Of a DNA stretch of 64,000 bases, positions 26,075-35,146 are shown piece after piece. Origin of the DNA: an uncultured Erythrobacter sp. Its GTDB lineage: Bacteria; Pseudomonadota; Alphaproteobacteria; Sphingomonadales; Sphingomonadaceae. The position numbers and the translations under genes are program-made. Under the pieces are notes generated by a model. That model worked only from the letters and a program-made list of their open reading frames with translations. It ran no database searches and was not told the origin of the DNA. The stretch is from NCBI GenBank assembly GCA_947495695.1, contig CANLZP010000002.1, positions 248,001 to 312,000 of the forward strand, in the 5' to 3' direction. Each line of letters starts with the position of its first letter. Within the stretch, counting starts at the first letter, position 1.

Positions 26075-26854
26075 CTACCTTTGGCGAGCGCTTTTGAGCT
26101 GAGCTTGGAAATGTTCCAGATCATGCTTGCGAATGGGCGCTGCGGCCCCGCGCGGCAGATCACCCAATTCGAATGGACCATAAGCGACGCGGATCAAACG
26201 GCTGACTTGCAGTCCCAGATGCTCCAACACCCGGCGAACCTCGCGGTTCTTACCTTCGGTAATGGTCATTTCGACCCATTGATTACGACCGGTGCTCCGT
26301 TCCAGATTGGCATCGATTGCGCCGTAATGGATGCCCTCTATGGTGATGCCATCCATCAATTCTTCCAATTGATTTTGCGACACATCGCCAAAGGTGCGAG
26401 CGCGATAGGTGCGCGGAATTTTGGACGAGGGCAGCTCCATCTCTCGCTTTAACCCGCCATCGTTGGTCAGCAGCAGCAGGCCTTCGGTGTTCACGTCAAG
26501 CCGTCCCACCGGCATCAGGCGCGGCGTGCCTTTGGGCAAGGCATTGCGCAAAGCGGTATAGATGGTGGCCCGGTCGGTCGGGTCACGCTCGGCCGTGATC
26601 AGGCCGGTTGGCTTGTGAAAGGCAAACATCTGAGTTGGCGCAGGCTTGCCTACCGGCTTTCCGTCAACCGAAACGCCGTCTAAACTGGTCAGGAATGTTG
26701 CGGGTGTTTCCACGATCAAACCGTCAATCGCAACGCGGCCTTCGCCAATCATCCGCTCAACTTCGCGGCGGCTGGCGACGCCTGCACGGGCCAGCAATTT
26801 GGCGATACGGTCGCCTTCGGGACGATCATCGGATGGGGGAGGATTAGTGGGCAT
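26075..26854 (-). CDS. rRNA pseudouridine synthase, RluB/RsuA family
   Basis: A 259-aa enzyme converting a uridine in rRNA to pseudouridine; in E. coli RluB acts on U2605 of 23S rRNA. An N-terminal S4 RNA-binding domain (GDRIAKLLARAGVASRREVERMI, given here in outline, about residues 14-60) is followed by the catalytic domain with the active-site motif MPVGRLDVNTEGLLLLTNDG, whose Asp is the nucleophile, and by GKNREVRRVLEHLG. It has no long basic extension such as some RluB proteins carry. It heads an operon with rsmD. RsuA-type 16S specificity cannot be fully excluded. Confidence 0.92.
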   Translation of the reverse strand: MPTNPPPSDDRPEGDRIAKLLARAGVASRREVERMIGEGRVAIDGLIVETPATFLTSLDGVSVDGKPVGKPAPTQMFAFHKPTGLITAERDPTDRATIYTALRNALPKGTPRLMPVGRLDVNTEGLLLLTNDGGLKREMELPSSKIPRTYRARTFGDVSQNQLEELMDGITIEGIHYGAIDANLERSTGRNQWVEMTITEGKNREVRRVLEHLGLQVSRLIRVAYGPFELGDLPRGAAAPIRKHDLEHFQAQLKSARQR

Positions 26855-26871
26855 CGCGCACGGCTAGGCGT

Positions 26872-28047
26872 TCAATTGGCTGCGCGCAACGCCTGTTCAA
26901 CGATTTCGTTGAAACGGGCGATGCCGCCCTCCAGCGTTCCCAGCGTCAGATGATCGATGGCACCGCTTTCCAGCCCTTGCTGGCCCAGCTCTGCCGCGCG
27001 GAAATCCTCGCTCGCAAACACACCCCCATCCAGCAATTTCCAGCTGCGCTCCCAGTGATCGCGCGCCTTGTCTGTGGTGGGTTCTTCCGGGATCAGCATG
27101 AAGTCTTCAACCAGCGTCTGATCATGCGCTTGCGGCATCAGCACCATGACATTGATATAATCCGGGCTGGGGATGACGATGGTGGCGGGCAGCAATTGAT
27201 AGGCGAATGTGACGACTTGGCGCATCGCCGCCATATCGGTCAGGTCAACGCCCTCCATTTCTTCCAACCGCCCAATGGCAGAGCGCATATGCGGACCAAC
27301 TTCGTCACCGGCGGTGATGCCGTCCTTGAAGAAGGGACCTATGGTGTCAGCATGTAGGCGCGTGACATGATAGCTTTCTAGAAAAGCATCCATGATCAGC
27401 TTCCAATTGCCGTTCACCGTGTGCAATTTGCGCCGGAACAAATGGCTTTCTGGCAGGCCGAATGCGGCGAAATCTTCGCTTATCGTGGCGGCATCGGAAA
27501 AGTTGGCACCCTCTTGGGGGGCGAACCAGATCAATCCGCCAGCCTCAAGACTGGGCAATTCCTTCAGGCCGAATTCTGTCTTGTCCATGCCCGGAAAAGT
27601 CTCGGGCCGGGGCAGGGCGAGCAATTTGCCATCCAGCCGGTAAGTCCATGCGTGATAGGGGCAAACCAGGCGTTTGGCGCATTGCACCTCTTCGCCCTCG
27701 ACCAGACGGGTCCCGCGATGGCTGCACACATTGTGGAACACATGTACACCGCCATCGGCATCGCGCGTGATCAGCAATGGCCGCCCGGTTGCATCATGGG
27801 GCACCGCCATACCAGGTTCCGGGACCAGCGTGGACGGAGCAATGACTTGAGGCAGCCGATCGAACAGAGCTGACTTCTCGCGCTGGAAATGTACCGGGTC
27901 GGTATAGGCGCTGGCGGGTACGGTCGATATATCAACCGTGGCCTTCGCTTCGGCGCGCTCAACCTTCTTGGCCAAGGCCAATTGACCGTCTGTGGGGCGC
28001 TTTATCCCCGCATTCCTATCGCCCGCCTTCGTACCAGTGTTGTTCAC
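26872..28047 (-). CDS. Rieske-type aromatic ring-hydroxylating oxygenase, alpha subunit
   Basis: A 391-aa non-heme iron oxygenase subunit. Residues about 55-160 are the Rieske domain, with the [2Fe-2S] ligands in NVCSHRG and CPYHAW. The C-terminal catalytic domain has the mononuclear iron motif near DAFLESYHVTRLHAD (Glu/Asp-x2-His-x4-His pattern). I choose the GTG at 28047, which has AGGA 7 bases upstream; a TTG two codons earlier lies too close to it. No ferredoxin reductase or beta subunit is nearby, so partners must be encoded elsewhere. It resembles the broad group acting on aromatic acids, quaternary amines or sterols; the substrate is unknown. Confidence 0.87.
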   Translation of the reverse strand: MNNTGTKAGDRNAGIKRPTDGQLALAKKVERAEAKATVDISTVPASAYTDPVHFQREKSALFDRLPQVIAPSTLVPEPGMAVPHDATGRPLLITRDADGGVHVFHNVCSHRGTRLVEGEEVQCAKRLVCPYHAWTYRLDGKLLALPRPETFPGMDKTEFGLKELPSLEAGGLIWFAPQEGANFSDAATISEDFAAFGLPESHLFRRKLHTVNGNWKLIMDAFLESYHVTRLHADTIGPFFKDGITAGDEVGPHMRSAIGRLEEMEGVDLTDMAAMRQVVTFAYQLLPATIVIPSPDYINVMVLMPQAHDQTLVEDFMLIPEEPTTDKARDHWERSWKLLDGGVFASEDFRAAELGQQGLESGAIDHLTLGTLEGGIARFNEIVEQALRAAN

Positions 28048-28135
28048 GTGCAATTCCTATGCTGGATCAATTCCTATTTACGAAATCTATCGTTATTGTC
28101 GCAGAAAATTGCGAAATCTGGAAGGACGTAGGGGA

Positions 28136-29845
28136 ATGGCCGAAGCTACAGCCGAAAAAACCAAGTCAACATGGCGTGCCTTGGCCCTTGCGCTTCGCAA
28201 CCGGAGGACCGGCTATATGCTGCTGTTTGGCTTTGCGGCGGGGCTGCCCTATGCCTTGGTGTTGGGTACGCTTTACGCATGGCTTTCTGACAGCGGCGAG
28301 ATCGATCTGGAGACGATGGGCGTGTTCTCGCTTGTCGGACTTGCCTATGCCTTCAAATTCCTGTGGTCGCCTGCTTTGGACCGCGTGGATATCCCCGTGT
28401 TGCGGCGGCTGGGGAAGCGCAAGCAATGGATCGTTACGGCCCAACTGCTGATCGGCGCAGCGCTAACCTTACTCAGCTTCATCGCGCCAACAAATGAAAC
28501 GATTGGCATTTTCAGTCTGCTGGCGGGTCTGGCCGCCTTTGCCAGTGCGACGCAGGATGTGGTGATTGATGCATGGCGTGTCGACGTGGCTGACGATGTT
28601 GCGACAATCGATATCCTCTCCACCGTTTACCAGATGGGATACAGGATCGCTGCTCTGGTTGGCGGGGCCTTGGCGCTGTTTTTGGCTGCACGCACAGACT
28701 GGCCAACGGTATATCTGACCATGGGTGCGCTGATGCTGTTTGTCGGATTTGCCGGTCTGTGGGCGCCCGATGCCGATGCAACCGCGCTTGAGAAAAACGG
28801 ACAGGAAGACCCGGATGATCCCTATGGTCTTCGCCAACCGGGCCAACTGACCCCCAAATTGCGAGCATGGTCTCTGGCCGGGGTTGCCCTGCTGTGGGGC
28901 TGGGCTCTGGTGACAGTGGTCGTCTTCATGGTGCGTTCGCTATCCAGCGATCCCGATACGCGGCCAGATTCGGTCGAGTTTATCTCCACCATGGGGCCAC
29001 TGATCGTGATTGCGACCGTGGTGGTTCCCTCCATAATCGCTGCTTGGTTGGTACGCCAGCAACGCAAGGGAACGAACCTTTTGGCCCACTCCGCCCCTGC
29101 AACAGGAGCGGGCGCCAGAGCGATGGACCACCTCTATCGCGCGCTGATCCTGCCGTTGACCGATCTGATCGGGCGGCTGGGCTGGGCCATGATTATCGTC
29201 ATCGCCTTGGTGCTTACCTATCGCATTACCGATGCGATCTGGGGTAGTTTTGCCTATCCATTCTACCTGGGAGAGCTGCAATATACGAAGGACGAGGTTG
29301 CGGTCGCTTCCAAATTCTTCGGGGTTGGCGCCTTGCTGTTGGGACTGGCGTTGGGCGGCTATTTGCTGACCGCCATCGGCCGCATGTTGACCCTGACGCT
29401 GGGCGCGTTCTTCGCGGCAGCCACCAATCTACTCTATGCTGATCTCGCTCGCGGAGGCGCGATCGTGCAAGCGGTGGCGGACAACACCGGATTTACCTGG
29501 CTGGTGTCCCAATTGGGCGGCGATCCGGCCTTGGCTAAGTTGATGATGGCGATTGCCGGCGAAAATATCGCTGTTGGCGTCGCCGGGGCGGCCTTTGTCG
29601 CCTACCTCTCCAGCATCGTTTCAAAGGGGTATAGCGCGGTTCAATATGCGCTCTTGTCCTCGCTCACGCTGTTGGTCGGCACATTGGGCCGCGGCGCGCT
29701 GGGGCAAATGATCGAAGAGCAAGGCTATTTCGATGTGTTCATTCTGACCACGCTGATCGGCATGGTGGCAGTTGTGCTATGCATCATTGAATGGATCCGG
29801 CAGGCCCGCAACGCCAGATCGGAAGCAGCCGAGCCTGCCGAGTAA
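28136..29845 (+). CDS. AmpG-like major facilitator transporter
   Basis: A 569-aa inner-membrane MFS protein similar to AmpG, the permease that brings anhydro-muropeptides into the cytoplasm for cell-wall recycling. It opens with MAEATAEKTKSTW, then the AmpG-typical first helix TGYMLLFGFAAGLPYALVLGTLYAWLSD (quoted in outline), with about 12-14 hydrophobic segments. The conserved AFASATQDVVIDAWRVD and VYQMGYRIAALVGG lie in the fourth and fifth helices. The ATG at 28136 follows GGACGTAGGGGA; an open frame extends upstream but covers the divergent promoter region. It is divergent from the Rieske gene with 88 bases between them. No ampC or ampR gene is near. Confidence 0.85.
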   Translation: MAEATAEKTKSTWRALALALRNRRTGYMLLFGFAAGLPYALVLGTLYAWLSDSGEIDLETMGVFSLVGLAYAFKFLWSPALDRVDIPVLRRLGKRKQWIVTAQLLIGAALTLLSFIAPTNETIGIFSLLAGLAAFASATQDVVIDAWRVDVADDVATIDILSTVYQMGYRIAALVGGALALFLAARTDWPTVYLTMGALMLFVGFAGLWAPDADATALEKNGQEDPDDPYGLRQPGQLTPKLRAWSLAGVALLWGWALVTVVVFMVRSLSSDPDTRPDSVEFISTMGPLIVIATVVVPSIIAAWLVRQQRKGTNLLAHSAPATGAGARAMDHLYRALILPLTDLIGRLGWAMIIVIALVLTYRITDAIWGSFAYPFYLGELQYTKDEVAVASKFFGVGALLLGLALGGYLLTAIGRMLTLTLGAFFAAATNLLYADLARGGAIVQAVADNTGFTWLVSQLGGDPALAKLMMAIAGENIAVGVAGAAFVAYLSSIVSKGYSAVQYALLSSLTLLVGTLGRGALGQMIEEQGYFDVFILTTLIGMVAVVLCIIEWIRQARNARSEAAEPAE

Positions 29846-29848
29846 GGC

Positions 29849-31105
29849 TTAGTCAGGTATCTCGTCATTCAGGCGCAGTACTTCGCCTGCCAGATAGAGC
29901 GATCCCGCGATCAGCACGGGCAAGCCATCATCGGGCAGGGCGGCGAGGGCGCTTGGCACGTCGGGCGCATCGCTTGCACCCAAGAACGAGCTTGGCCCAT
30001 GCGCTTCGTGCCCAGGAACCGGCACGGCGGTGATGCTGACCAGAGATGCCGACAGCGGTTCTATCAATGCTGTCGGATCTTTTGCTTCCAACATGCCGAT
30101 GATCAGGTGGATCTGTTTGCATGAGAAGAACTCGCCCACAATTGCCCCGGCATTGGGGTTGTGGCCGCCATCCAGCCACACCTCGCGCTGTCCGACCAAT
30201 GGACCAGCTGAGAGACGCTGCATGCGCGCAGGCCAGCGCACGCTGGTCAGGCCTTGCTCGATTGCGTCCTGCCCTACATGAATGGCGGATTGGCTATTCA
30301 ACATTGCGATCGCCAGAGCGGCATTTTGCAGCTGATGGCGACCGGGCAAGGGCAGAGCAATGCCAGCCAGCGATTGCTCTGCCTCCAACGGCAGCTCGAT
30401 CACCGGAGCGCCTGCCAATTCAGCGGTCTGTGCAATCGCGCTGCGGCATTGCTGCGGATAGCGTTCGCCCAAGGTGACCAGCGGAACTCCGCGTTTGGCG
30501 ATGCCCGCTTTCTCAAATGCGATGCGCGCCATAGGATCATCGGGCACATTCGTGTCGGGGGCGAGCAGGAATTGTTCGTGATCGATCCCCAGCGCGGCGA
30601 TCCCGCAGGCGGCAACCGCTTCGCTCTCCAGCACATTGGTCGCGTCCAAACGCCCGCCAAGGCCAACCTCCACCACGCAGACATCGGCTGGAACGCGCGA
30701 AAAGGCTAGGAAAGAGGCCGCAATGGTCACTTCGAAAAAGCTCGGAGATAAACCTTCGCTGGCATCCAGAACCTCGGCCAGCAGCGGGGCCAGAACGTCA
30801 TCGGTGATCAGCTCTCCGGCCAGCCTGATCCGCTCGTTATAGCGCACCAGATGCGGGCTGGTGGTGACATGCACGCGCTGGCCTTGGGCTTCCAGCATGG
30901 CGCGCAAGAAAGCGCAGGTCGAGCCTTTGCCATTGGTGCCAGCGACATGAAAAACAGGCGGTAATTTACGATGCGGATTGCCCAACCGCTCCATCAATTC
31001 GCGGATTGCGTCTAATTCCAGACGCCCGCGCTGTATGCTCAGCCCGCTCAGTCGGTCCAGCTGCGCCTGAACCTGCGGATCGTCCGACCGCCCAAAGTCC
31101 AGCAT
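29849..31105 (-). CDS. folC: Bifunctional folylpolyglutamate synthase / dihydrofolate synthase
   Basis: FolC adds glutamate to dihydropteroate and then further glutamates to folates, using ATP. The 418-aa protein has the Mur-ligase fold with the P-loop FHVAGTNGKGSTCAFLRAML, the folate loop TTSPHLVRYNERIRL, the metal-binding VVEVGLGGRLDATNVL and the C-terminal motif VWLDGGHNPNAG. The start is 7 bases after the accD stop, so folC is the last gene of the trp-accD operon. Its stop is 3 bases from the convergent transporter gene. Confidence 0.96.
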   Translation of the reverse strand: MLDFGRSDDPQVQAQLDRLSGLSIQRGRLELDAIRELMERLGNPHRKLPPVFHVAGTNGKGSTCAFLRAMLEAQGQRVHVTTSPHLVRYNERIRLAGELITDDVLAPLLAEVLDASEGLSPSFFEVTIAASFLAFSRVPADVCVVEVGLGGRLDATNVLESEAVAACGIAALGIDHEQFLLAPDTNVPDDPMARIAFEKAGIAKRGVPLVTLGERYPQQCRSAIAQTAELAGAPVIELPLEAEQSLAGIALPLPGRHQLQNAALAIAMLNSQSAIHVGQDAIEQGLTSVRWPARMQRLSAGPLVGQREVWLDGGHNPNAGAIVGEFFSCKQIHLIIGMLEAKDPTALIEPLSASLVSITAVPVPGHEAHGPSSFLGASDAPDVPSALAALPDDGLPVLIAGSLYLAGEVLRLNDEIPD

Positions 31106-31112
31106 TGCTGGG

Positions 31113-31961
31113 TTAGGCCGCTTTCTTCGGTGCGAGATATTCCAGCAGTGTGGCGAGCGTTTCCTTCATCTCGCTGCGCGGCACGACCATATCGACCATG
31201 CCGTGCTTGTGGAGATACTCCGCGCGTTGGAAGCCCTCTGGCAAATTCTCGCGAATGGTGTCCTTGATCACGCGCTGCCCGGCAAAGCCGATCAAAGCGC
31301 CTGGCTCGGCAATCTGAACATCGCCCAGCATCGCATAGCTTGCAGTAACACCGCCCGTGGTCGGGTCGGTCAGCACAACGATATAGGGCAGGCCAGCCTC
31401 TTTCAGGCGACGCGTCATGACGGTTGCCTTGGGCATTTGCATCAGGCTGAGGATGCCTTCCTGCATGCGCGCACCGCCTGCAGCGGTAACCACGATATAG
31501 GCGCATTTGCGGGTCAGGGCGCGCTCTGCTCCGGCGCAGAACGCCGTACCGACTGCCATGCCCATTGATCCGCCCATAAAGCCGAAATCCTGCACGCCCA
31601 CCACGGCTGGGTTGCCGTGGATGGTGCCCGATCCGACGGTGAAAGCATCGCGATGGGGGTTCTTGGCCCGTGCTTGCTTCAACCGGTCGGTGTATTTCTT
31701 GCTGTCTTTGAATTTGAGCGGGTCTTCCTTGACCTCGGGCTGGGGCAGGACATCATATCCTTCATCCAGCGTGATCGCGATCCGCGCATCTGCGCCGATC
31801 CGGCCGTGGTGCTGGCAGCGGGGGCAAACCTGCAAATTCTCGGTATATTCCTGCTCGAACAGCATTTCCTGACAGGACGGGCATTTGACCCAAAGATCCT
31901 TGTCGCTGGTGCGTTTGGGCAGCCAACCGATGGAATTACGGACGCGGGTGAACCAGTTCAT
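31113..31961 (-). CDS. accD: Acetyl-CoA carboxylase carboxyltransferase subunit beta
   Basis: AccD with AccA transfers carboxyl from biotin to acetyl-CoA, making malonyl-CoA for fatty-acid synthesis. The 282-aa protein starts with the zinc ribbon (CPSC and CPRC, about residues 24-46), then the crotonase-like carboxyltransferase domain with [18 protein letters not shown], the oxyanion region [15 protein letters not shown] and [16 protein letters not shown]. It lies between trpA and folC, a conserved alphaproteobacterial order. Confidence 0.97.
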   Translation of the reverse strand: MNWFTRVRNSIGWLPKRTSDKDLWVKCPSCQEMLFEQEYTENLQVCPRCQHHGRIGADARIAITLDEGYDVLPQPEVKEDPLKFKDSKKYTDRLKQARAKNPHRDAFTVGSGTIHGNPAVVGVQDFGFMGGSMGMAVGTAFCAGAERALTRKCAYIVVTAAGGARMQEGILSLMQMPKATVMTRRLKEAGLPYIVVLTDPTTGGVTASYAMLGDVQIAEPGALIGFAGQRVIKDTIRENLPEGFQRAEYLHKHGMVDMVVPRSEMKETLATLLEYLAPKKAA

Positions 31962-31982
31962 CTAACTATCCTAGAATACGCG

Positions 31983-32756
31983 TTATTGGGCGGTGTGTAC
32001 TGCCGCTGCGAGAGCCGATGTCAGCTCCTTTAGCTTGGCCGGGGCATCTTTGCCAAATTCGCCGACAATTTCGACCAGTGCAGAGCCGACCACAACACCA
32101 TCGGCGACGCGGGCAATGTCGGCGGCCTGTTCCGGTGTACGCACGCCAAAGCCAACCGCGACGGGTAGGTCAGTCGATTGTTTGATGCGGGCGACATTGT
32201 CTTCGATGCTGGCTTGGGCGGCCTGTTGCTTGCCGGTGATCCCGGCGACCGAGACGTAATAGACGAAGCCTTGCGAGCCATTCAGAACCTGCGGCAAGCG
32301 TGCCGCGTCGGTGGTGGGCGTGGCAAGGCGAATGGGCGCAATCCCTGAATCGCGCAGGGCAGGGCCAAGCTCTTCATCTTCCTCGGGCGGTATATCGACG
32401 CAGATAACACCATCAACGCCAGCCTTCTTCGCTGCATCGGCAAACCATTCCGGCCCGCGACGGATCATCGGATTGGCATAGCCCATCAGCACCAGCGGCA
32501 CGTCCGGGTGACGAGCGCGGAAATCGGTCGCGATTTGGAGCACATCGGCGGTGGTCGTACCTGCGCCCAGACTGCGCAGATTGGCCGCCTGAATGGCGGG
32601 GCCATCGGCCATCGGATCGGTGAAGGGCATGCCCAGTTCAATTACATCGGCACCGCCCTCGACCAAAGCGTCAAGATTGGCCGCCGTGTCTCCATCACCA
32701 GCGGTGATGAAACAGACGAGTGCGGGGGCGGAAAAAGCGGAGGAGAAACGGGTCAT
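31983..32756 (-). CDS. trpA: Tryptophan synthase alpha chain
   Basis: TrpA splits indole-3-glycerol phosphate into indole, which tunnels to TrpB, and glyceraldehyde-3-phosphate. The 257-aa protein starts MTRFSSAFS at ATG 32756, which overlaps the stop of the 4-TM gene by 4 bases. The catalytic Glu is in DVIELGMPFTDPMADGP and the catalytic Asp in GVDGVICVDIPPEE. The phosphate-binding region is GVRTPEQAADIARVADGVVVGSA. The longer frame to 32876 lies inside the upstream gene and is rejected. Confidence 0.96.
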   Translation of the reverse strand: MTRFSSAFSAPALVCFITAGDGDTAANLDALVEGGADVIELGMPFTDPMADGPAIQAANLRSLGAGTTTADVLQIATDFRARHPDVPLVLMGYANPMIRRGPEWFADAAKKAGVDGVICVDIPPEEDEELGPALRDSGIAPIRLATPTTDAARLPQVLNGSQGFVYYVSVAGITGKQQAAQASIEDNVARIKQSTDLPVAVGFGVRTPEQAADIARVADGVVVGSALVEIVGEFGKDAPAKLKELTSALAAAVHTAQ

Positions 32757-33265
32757 TTGGCTCTCAAGAAAAGTGAGTCGAAAGTTGCAAAAATCTTGGT
32801 GACGCAAATGATCAGTAGTCCAAGTAGAGCAAGGAACAGTGGGATCATAATCCACTGCGATATCGTAATAAAGCACTCATAGAAAAGCGCCCCGTTGAGG
32901 TCATCGCAGCTGTTGTGCGTGAAATAACCGGTACTAGCCAGCAGGAACAAAGTAATCAGTAAAGACAATGCGGTAAGAAACGCTGGGTATCCACAAATGT
33001 GTCTTCCGTATGGATGCAAAGGACGATGCTTTTCCAAGAAGTCCAAAAAATGCCAGAGCATGCTTGGAACCAATAGTAAGGGATACAGAAGGAATGCCTC
33101 AATAAGTGGCACTGTTAGTCCATATGCGTCGCCGTCAAAGTCTCTATACAAAACATTAGGGATCGTGATGAACCAAGTGATTAGCAAGGCAAGTGACGTT
33201 CCGGCCAATACTACCAAGATGGTGCAGAGCCAGTTCAACAGCTTTTGGCGAAATTCTTGATTCAA
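32753..33265 (-). CDS. Four-helix membrane protein of unknown function between trpB and trpA
   Basis: A 170-aa protein I do not recognise. Four hydrophobic segments are visible: about 10-33 (LCTILVVLAGTSLALLITWF), 50-72 (LTVPLIEAFLLYPLLLVPSM), 93-112 (FLTALSLLITLFLLASTGYF) and 133-158 (ISQWIMIPLFLALLGLLIIC). The loops contain HRPLHPYGRH and HNSCDDLNG, the latter probably periplasmic with a Cys matched by one in YECF. It starts at a TTG 4 bases after the trpB stop and its TGA overlaps the trpA ATG, so all three are coupled. The base composition is visibly more A+T-rich than the trp genes, suggesting later insertion into the operon. Confidence 0.8.
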   Translation of the reverse strand: MNQEFRQKLLNWLCTILVVLAGTSLALLITWFITIPNVLYRDFDGDAYGLTVPLIEAFLLYPLLLVPSMLWHFLDFLEKHRPLHPYGRHICGYPAFLTALSLLITLFLLASTGYFTHNSCDDLNGALFYECFITISQWIMIPLFLALLGLLIICVTKIFATFDSLFLRAK

Positions 33266-33269
33266 GCCT

Positions 33270-34484
33270 TCAAATCTCCACTCCCAGCTTTTCAGCCACG
33301 GTGAAGATGTCCTTGTCGCCCCGTCCGCACAGATTCATCAAGATGATCGAATCTTCGGGCATTTCCTTGGCGCGTTTGGCAACGGCGGCGATGGCATGGC
33401 TGGGCTCAAGCGCGGGGATAATCCCCTCGGTCCGGCACAGCAGTTGGAAGCCGTCCAAAGCCTCTTCATCGGTCACAGCGGTGTATTCGACGCGGCCCGA
33501 TTCTTTGAGCCAAGCGTGCTCTGGCCCGATACCGGGGTAATCCAGACCTGCGCTGATCGAGTGGCCTTCGGTGATTTGACCGTCCTCGTCCTGCAGCAAA
33601 TAGGTCTTGTTGCCGTGGAGAATGCCGGGAACACCGCCGAGCAGACTGGCTGCGTGTTCATCACCATCGAGGCCATGTCCGGCTGCTTCCACTCCCAGCA
33701 TTTTTACATCGGGATCATCGAGGAAAGGGTGGAACAGGCCCAGCGCGTTCGATCCGCCGCCAATGCAAGCGATCAGCAGATCGGGCAGGCGGCCAGCGCG
33801 GCTGAGCATTTGCGCGCGCGCTTCCTTGCCAATCACGCTTTGAAAATCGCGCACCAGTTCGGGATAAGGGTGCGGTCCGGCAGCGGTGCCGATGATGTAG
33901 AATGTGTCGTGCACATTGGCGACCCAATCGCGCAGCCCTTCGTTCATGGCGTCTTTCAACGTCGCGCCGCCGCTGGTTACGGGGACAACTTCTGCGCCGA
34001 GCAATTTCATGCGGAAGACATTGGGCGATTGTCGCTTCACATCTTCGGCGCCCATGTAAATCACGCAAGGCAGGCCAAAGCGCGCACACACCGTGGCGGT
34101 GGCAACGCCGTGCTGGCCAGCGCCGGTCTCGGCAATAATGCGGGTTTTGCCCATGCGGATAGCGAGCAGGATCTGCCCGATGCAATTGTTGATCTTGTGC
34201 GCGCCGGTATGATTCAGCTCGTCGCGTTTGAACCAGATTTGCGCGCCACCCAGCGCTTCGGTCAGCCGCTCTGCAAAATAAAGCGGGGACGGGCGGCCGA
34301 CATAATGTTCGAGCAGATCGTCAAATTCAGCCTTGAACGCTGGATCGGCTTGAGCGGCGCGATACTCTTTCTCAAGATCGAGGATCAACGGCATCAGCGT
34401 TTCGGCGACATAGCGTCCGCCAAACTGGCCAAAATGCCCGCGTTCATCGGGCTGGTTCTTAAAAGAATTGGGTTGTTCGGTCAT
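33270..34484 (-). CDS. trpB: Tryptophan synthase beta chain
   Basis: TrpB condenses indole with serine to make tryptophan, using pyridoxal phosphate. The 404-aa protein has the standard opening [19 protein letters not shown], the PLP lysine in [16 protein letters not shown], the motif [16 protein letters not shown], and the phosphate-binding GGGSNALG. It lies 20 bases after trpF and just before the 4-TM gene. Length and motifs match the TrpB1 type. Confidence 0.98.
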   Translation of the reverse strand: MTEQPNSFKNQPDERGHFGQFGGRYVAETLMPLILDLEKEYRAAQADPAFKAEFDDLLEHYVGRPSPLYFAERLTEALGGAQIWFKRDELNHTGAHKINNCIGQILLAIRMGKTRIIAETGAGQHGVATATVCARFGLPCVIYMGAEDVKRQSPNVFRMKLLGAEVVPVTSGGATLKDAMNEGLRDWVANVHDTFYIIGTAAGPHPYPELVRDFQSVIGKEARAQMLSRAGRLPDLLIACIGGGSNALGLFHPFLDDPDVKMLGVEAAGHGLDGDEHAASLLGGVPGILHGNKTYLLQDEDGQITEGHSISAGLDYPGIGPEHAWLKESGRVEYTAVTDEEALDGFQLLCRTEGIIPALEPSHAIAAVAKRAKEMPEDSIILMNLCGRGDKDIFTVAEKLGVEI

Positions 34485-34504
34485 GGCTCTTGCTCAGGCG
34501 TCCC

Positions 34505-35137
34505 TCAGGCTTCCAAAGCCGCTTTGCAGAAGGCGTGGATCAAGTCCACATCCTTCACGCCCGGCGCGCTTTCCAATCCGCTGGAGGCATCGACCAAGGG
34601 CGTGCCGGTTGCGCGGATTGCCTCGGCCACATTGCCCGGATGCAAACCGCCCGCCAGCCCCCAGTCAACGGCATGCTTGTGCCCGTTGAGCAAGTCCCAA
34701 CGGAAGGTTTCGCCATTGCCGCCAGGCAACGCCTTGGCCGGAGCATCGAACAGCAGCAGGTCCACCTTGCCGACATATTTAGCGCTGCGCTTCAGCGTGC
34801 CTTTGTCTTTCAGGCCCAGCGCTTTCCATCCTTCAACGCCGGTCTTTTCGCGCACCAAAGCGATCCATTCGGGCGTCTCGCTACCGTGAAACTGGACGAT
34901 ATCGGGGCGCACCTTGTCGATCCCCTCAGCCATGACCGGAATTTCGGCATTGGAGGTGAGCAGCACAGTTTTGACATGTGCCGGCACCCGTCGACGCAGC
35001 TTGGCTGCATCTTCAAAGCTGACATGCCGCGTGCTCGGCTCAAAATGAACGAGGCCAATGTGAGTGGCACCGGCATCCACCGCGGCATCCACGGTCTCGG
35101 GCGTGGATAGCCCGCAAATCTTGATCTGAATTGTCAT
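34505..35137 (-). CDS. trpF: Phosphoribosylanthranilate isomerase
   Basis: TrpF catalyses the Amadori rearrangement of phosphoribosylanthranilate to CdRP in tryptophan synthesis. The 210-aa TIM-barrel protein begins with the conserved IKICGLSTPETVDAAVDAGA, which contains the catalytic Cys, and has VQFHGSETPEW, the catalytic Asp region LLLFDAPAK and the phosphate-binding WGLAGGLHPGNVAEAI. It is 9 bases downstream of pyrF. TrpD and TrpC are not in the window. Confidence 0.96.
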   Translation of the reverse strand: MTIQIKICGLSTPETVDAAVDAGATHIGLVHFEPSTRHVSFEDAAKLRRRVPAHVKTVLLTSNAEIPVMAEGIDKVRPDIVQFHGSETPEWIALVREKTGVEGWKALGLKDKGTLKRSAKYVGKVDLLLFDAPAKALPGGNGETFRWDLLNGHKHAVDWGLAGGLHPGNVAEAIRATGTPLVDASSGLESAPGVKDVDLIHAFCKAALEA

Positions 35138-35146
35138 GTCGAAAGC

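Noticed and set aside
33396-34889. 497-codon open frame antisense to trpB and trpF
   Set aside because: It crosses two well-supported genes and shows no domain.
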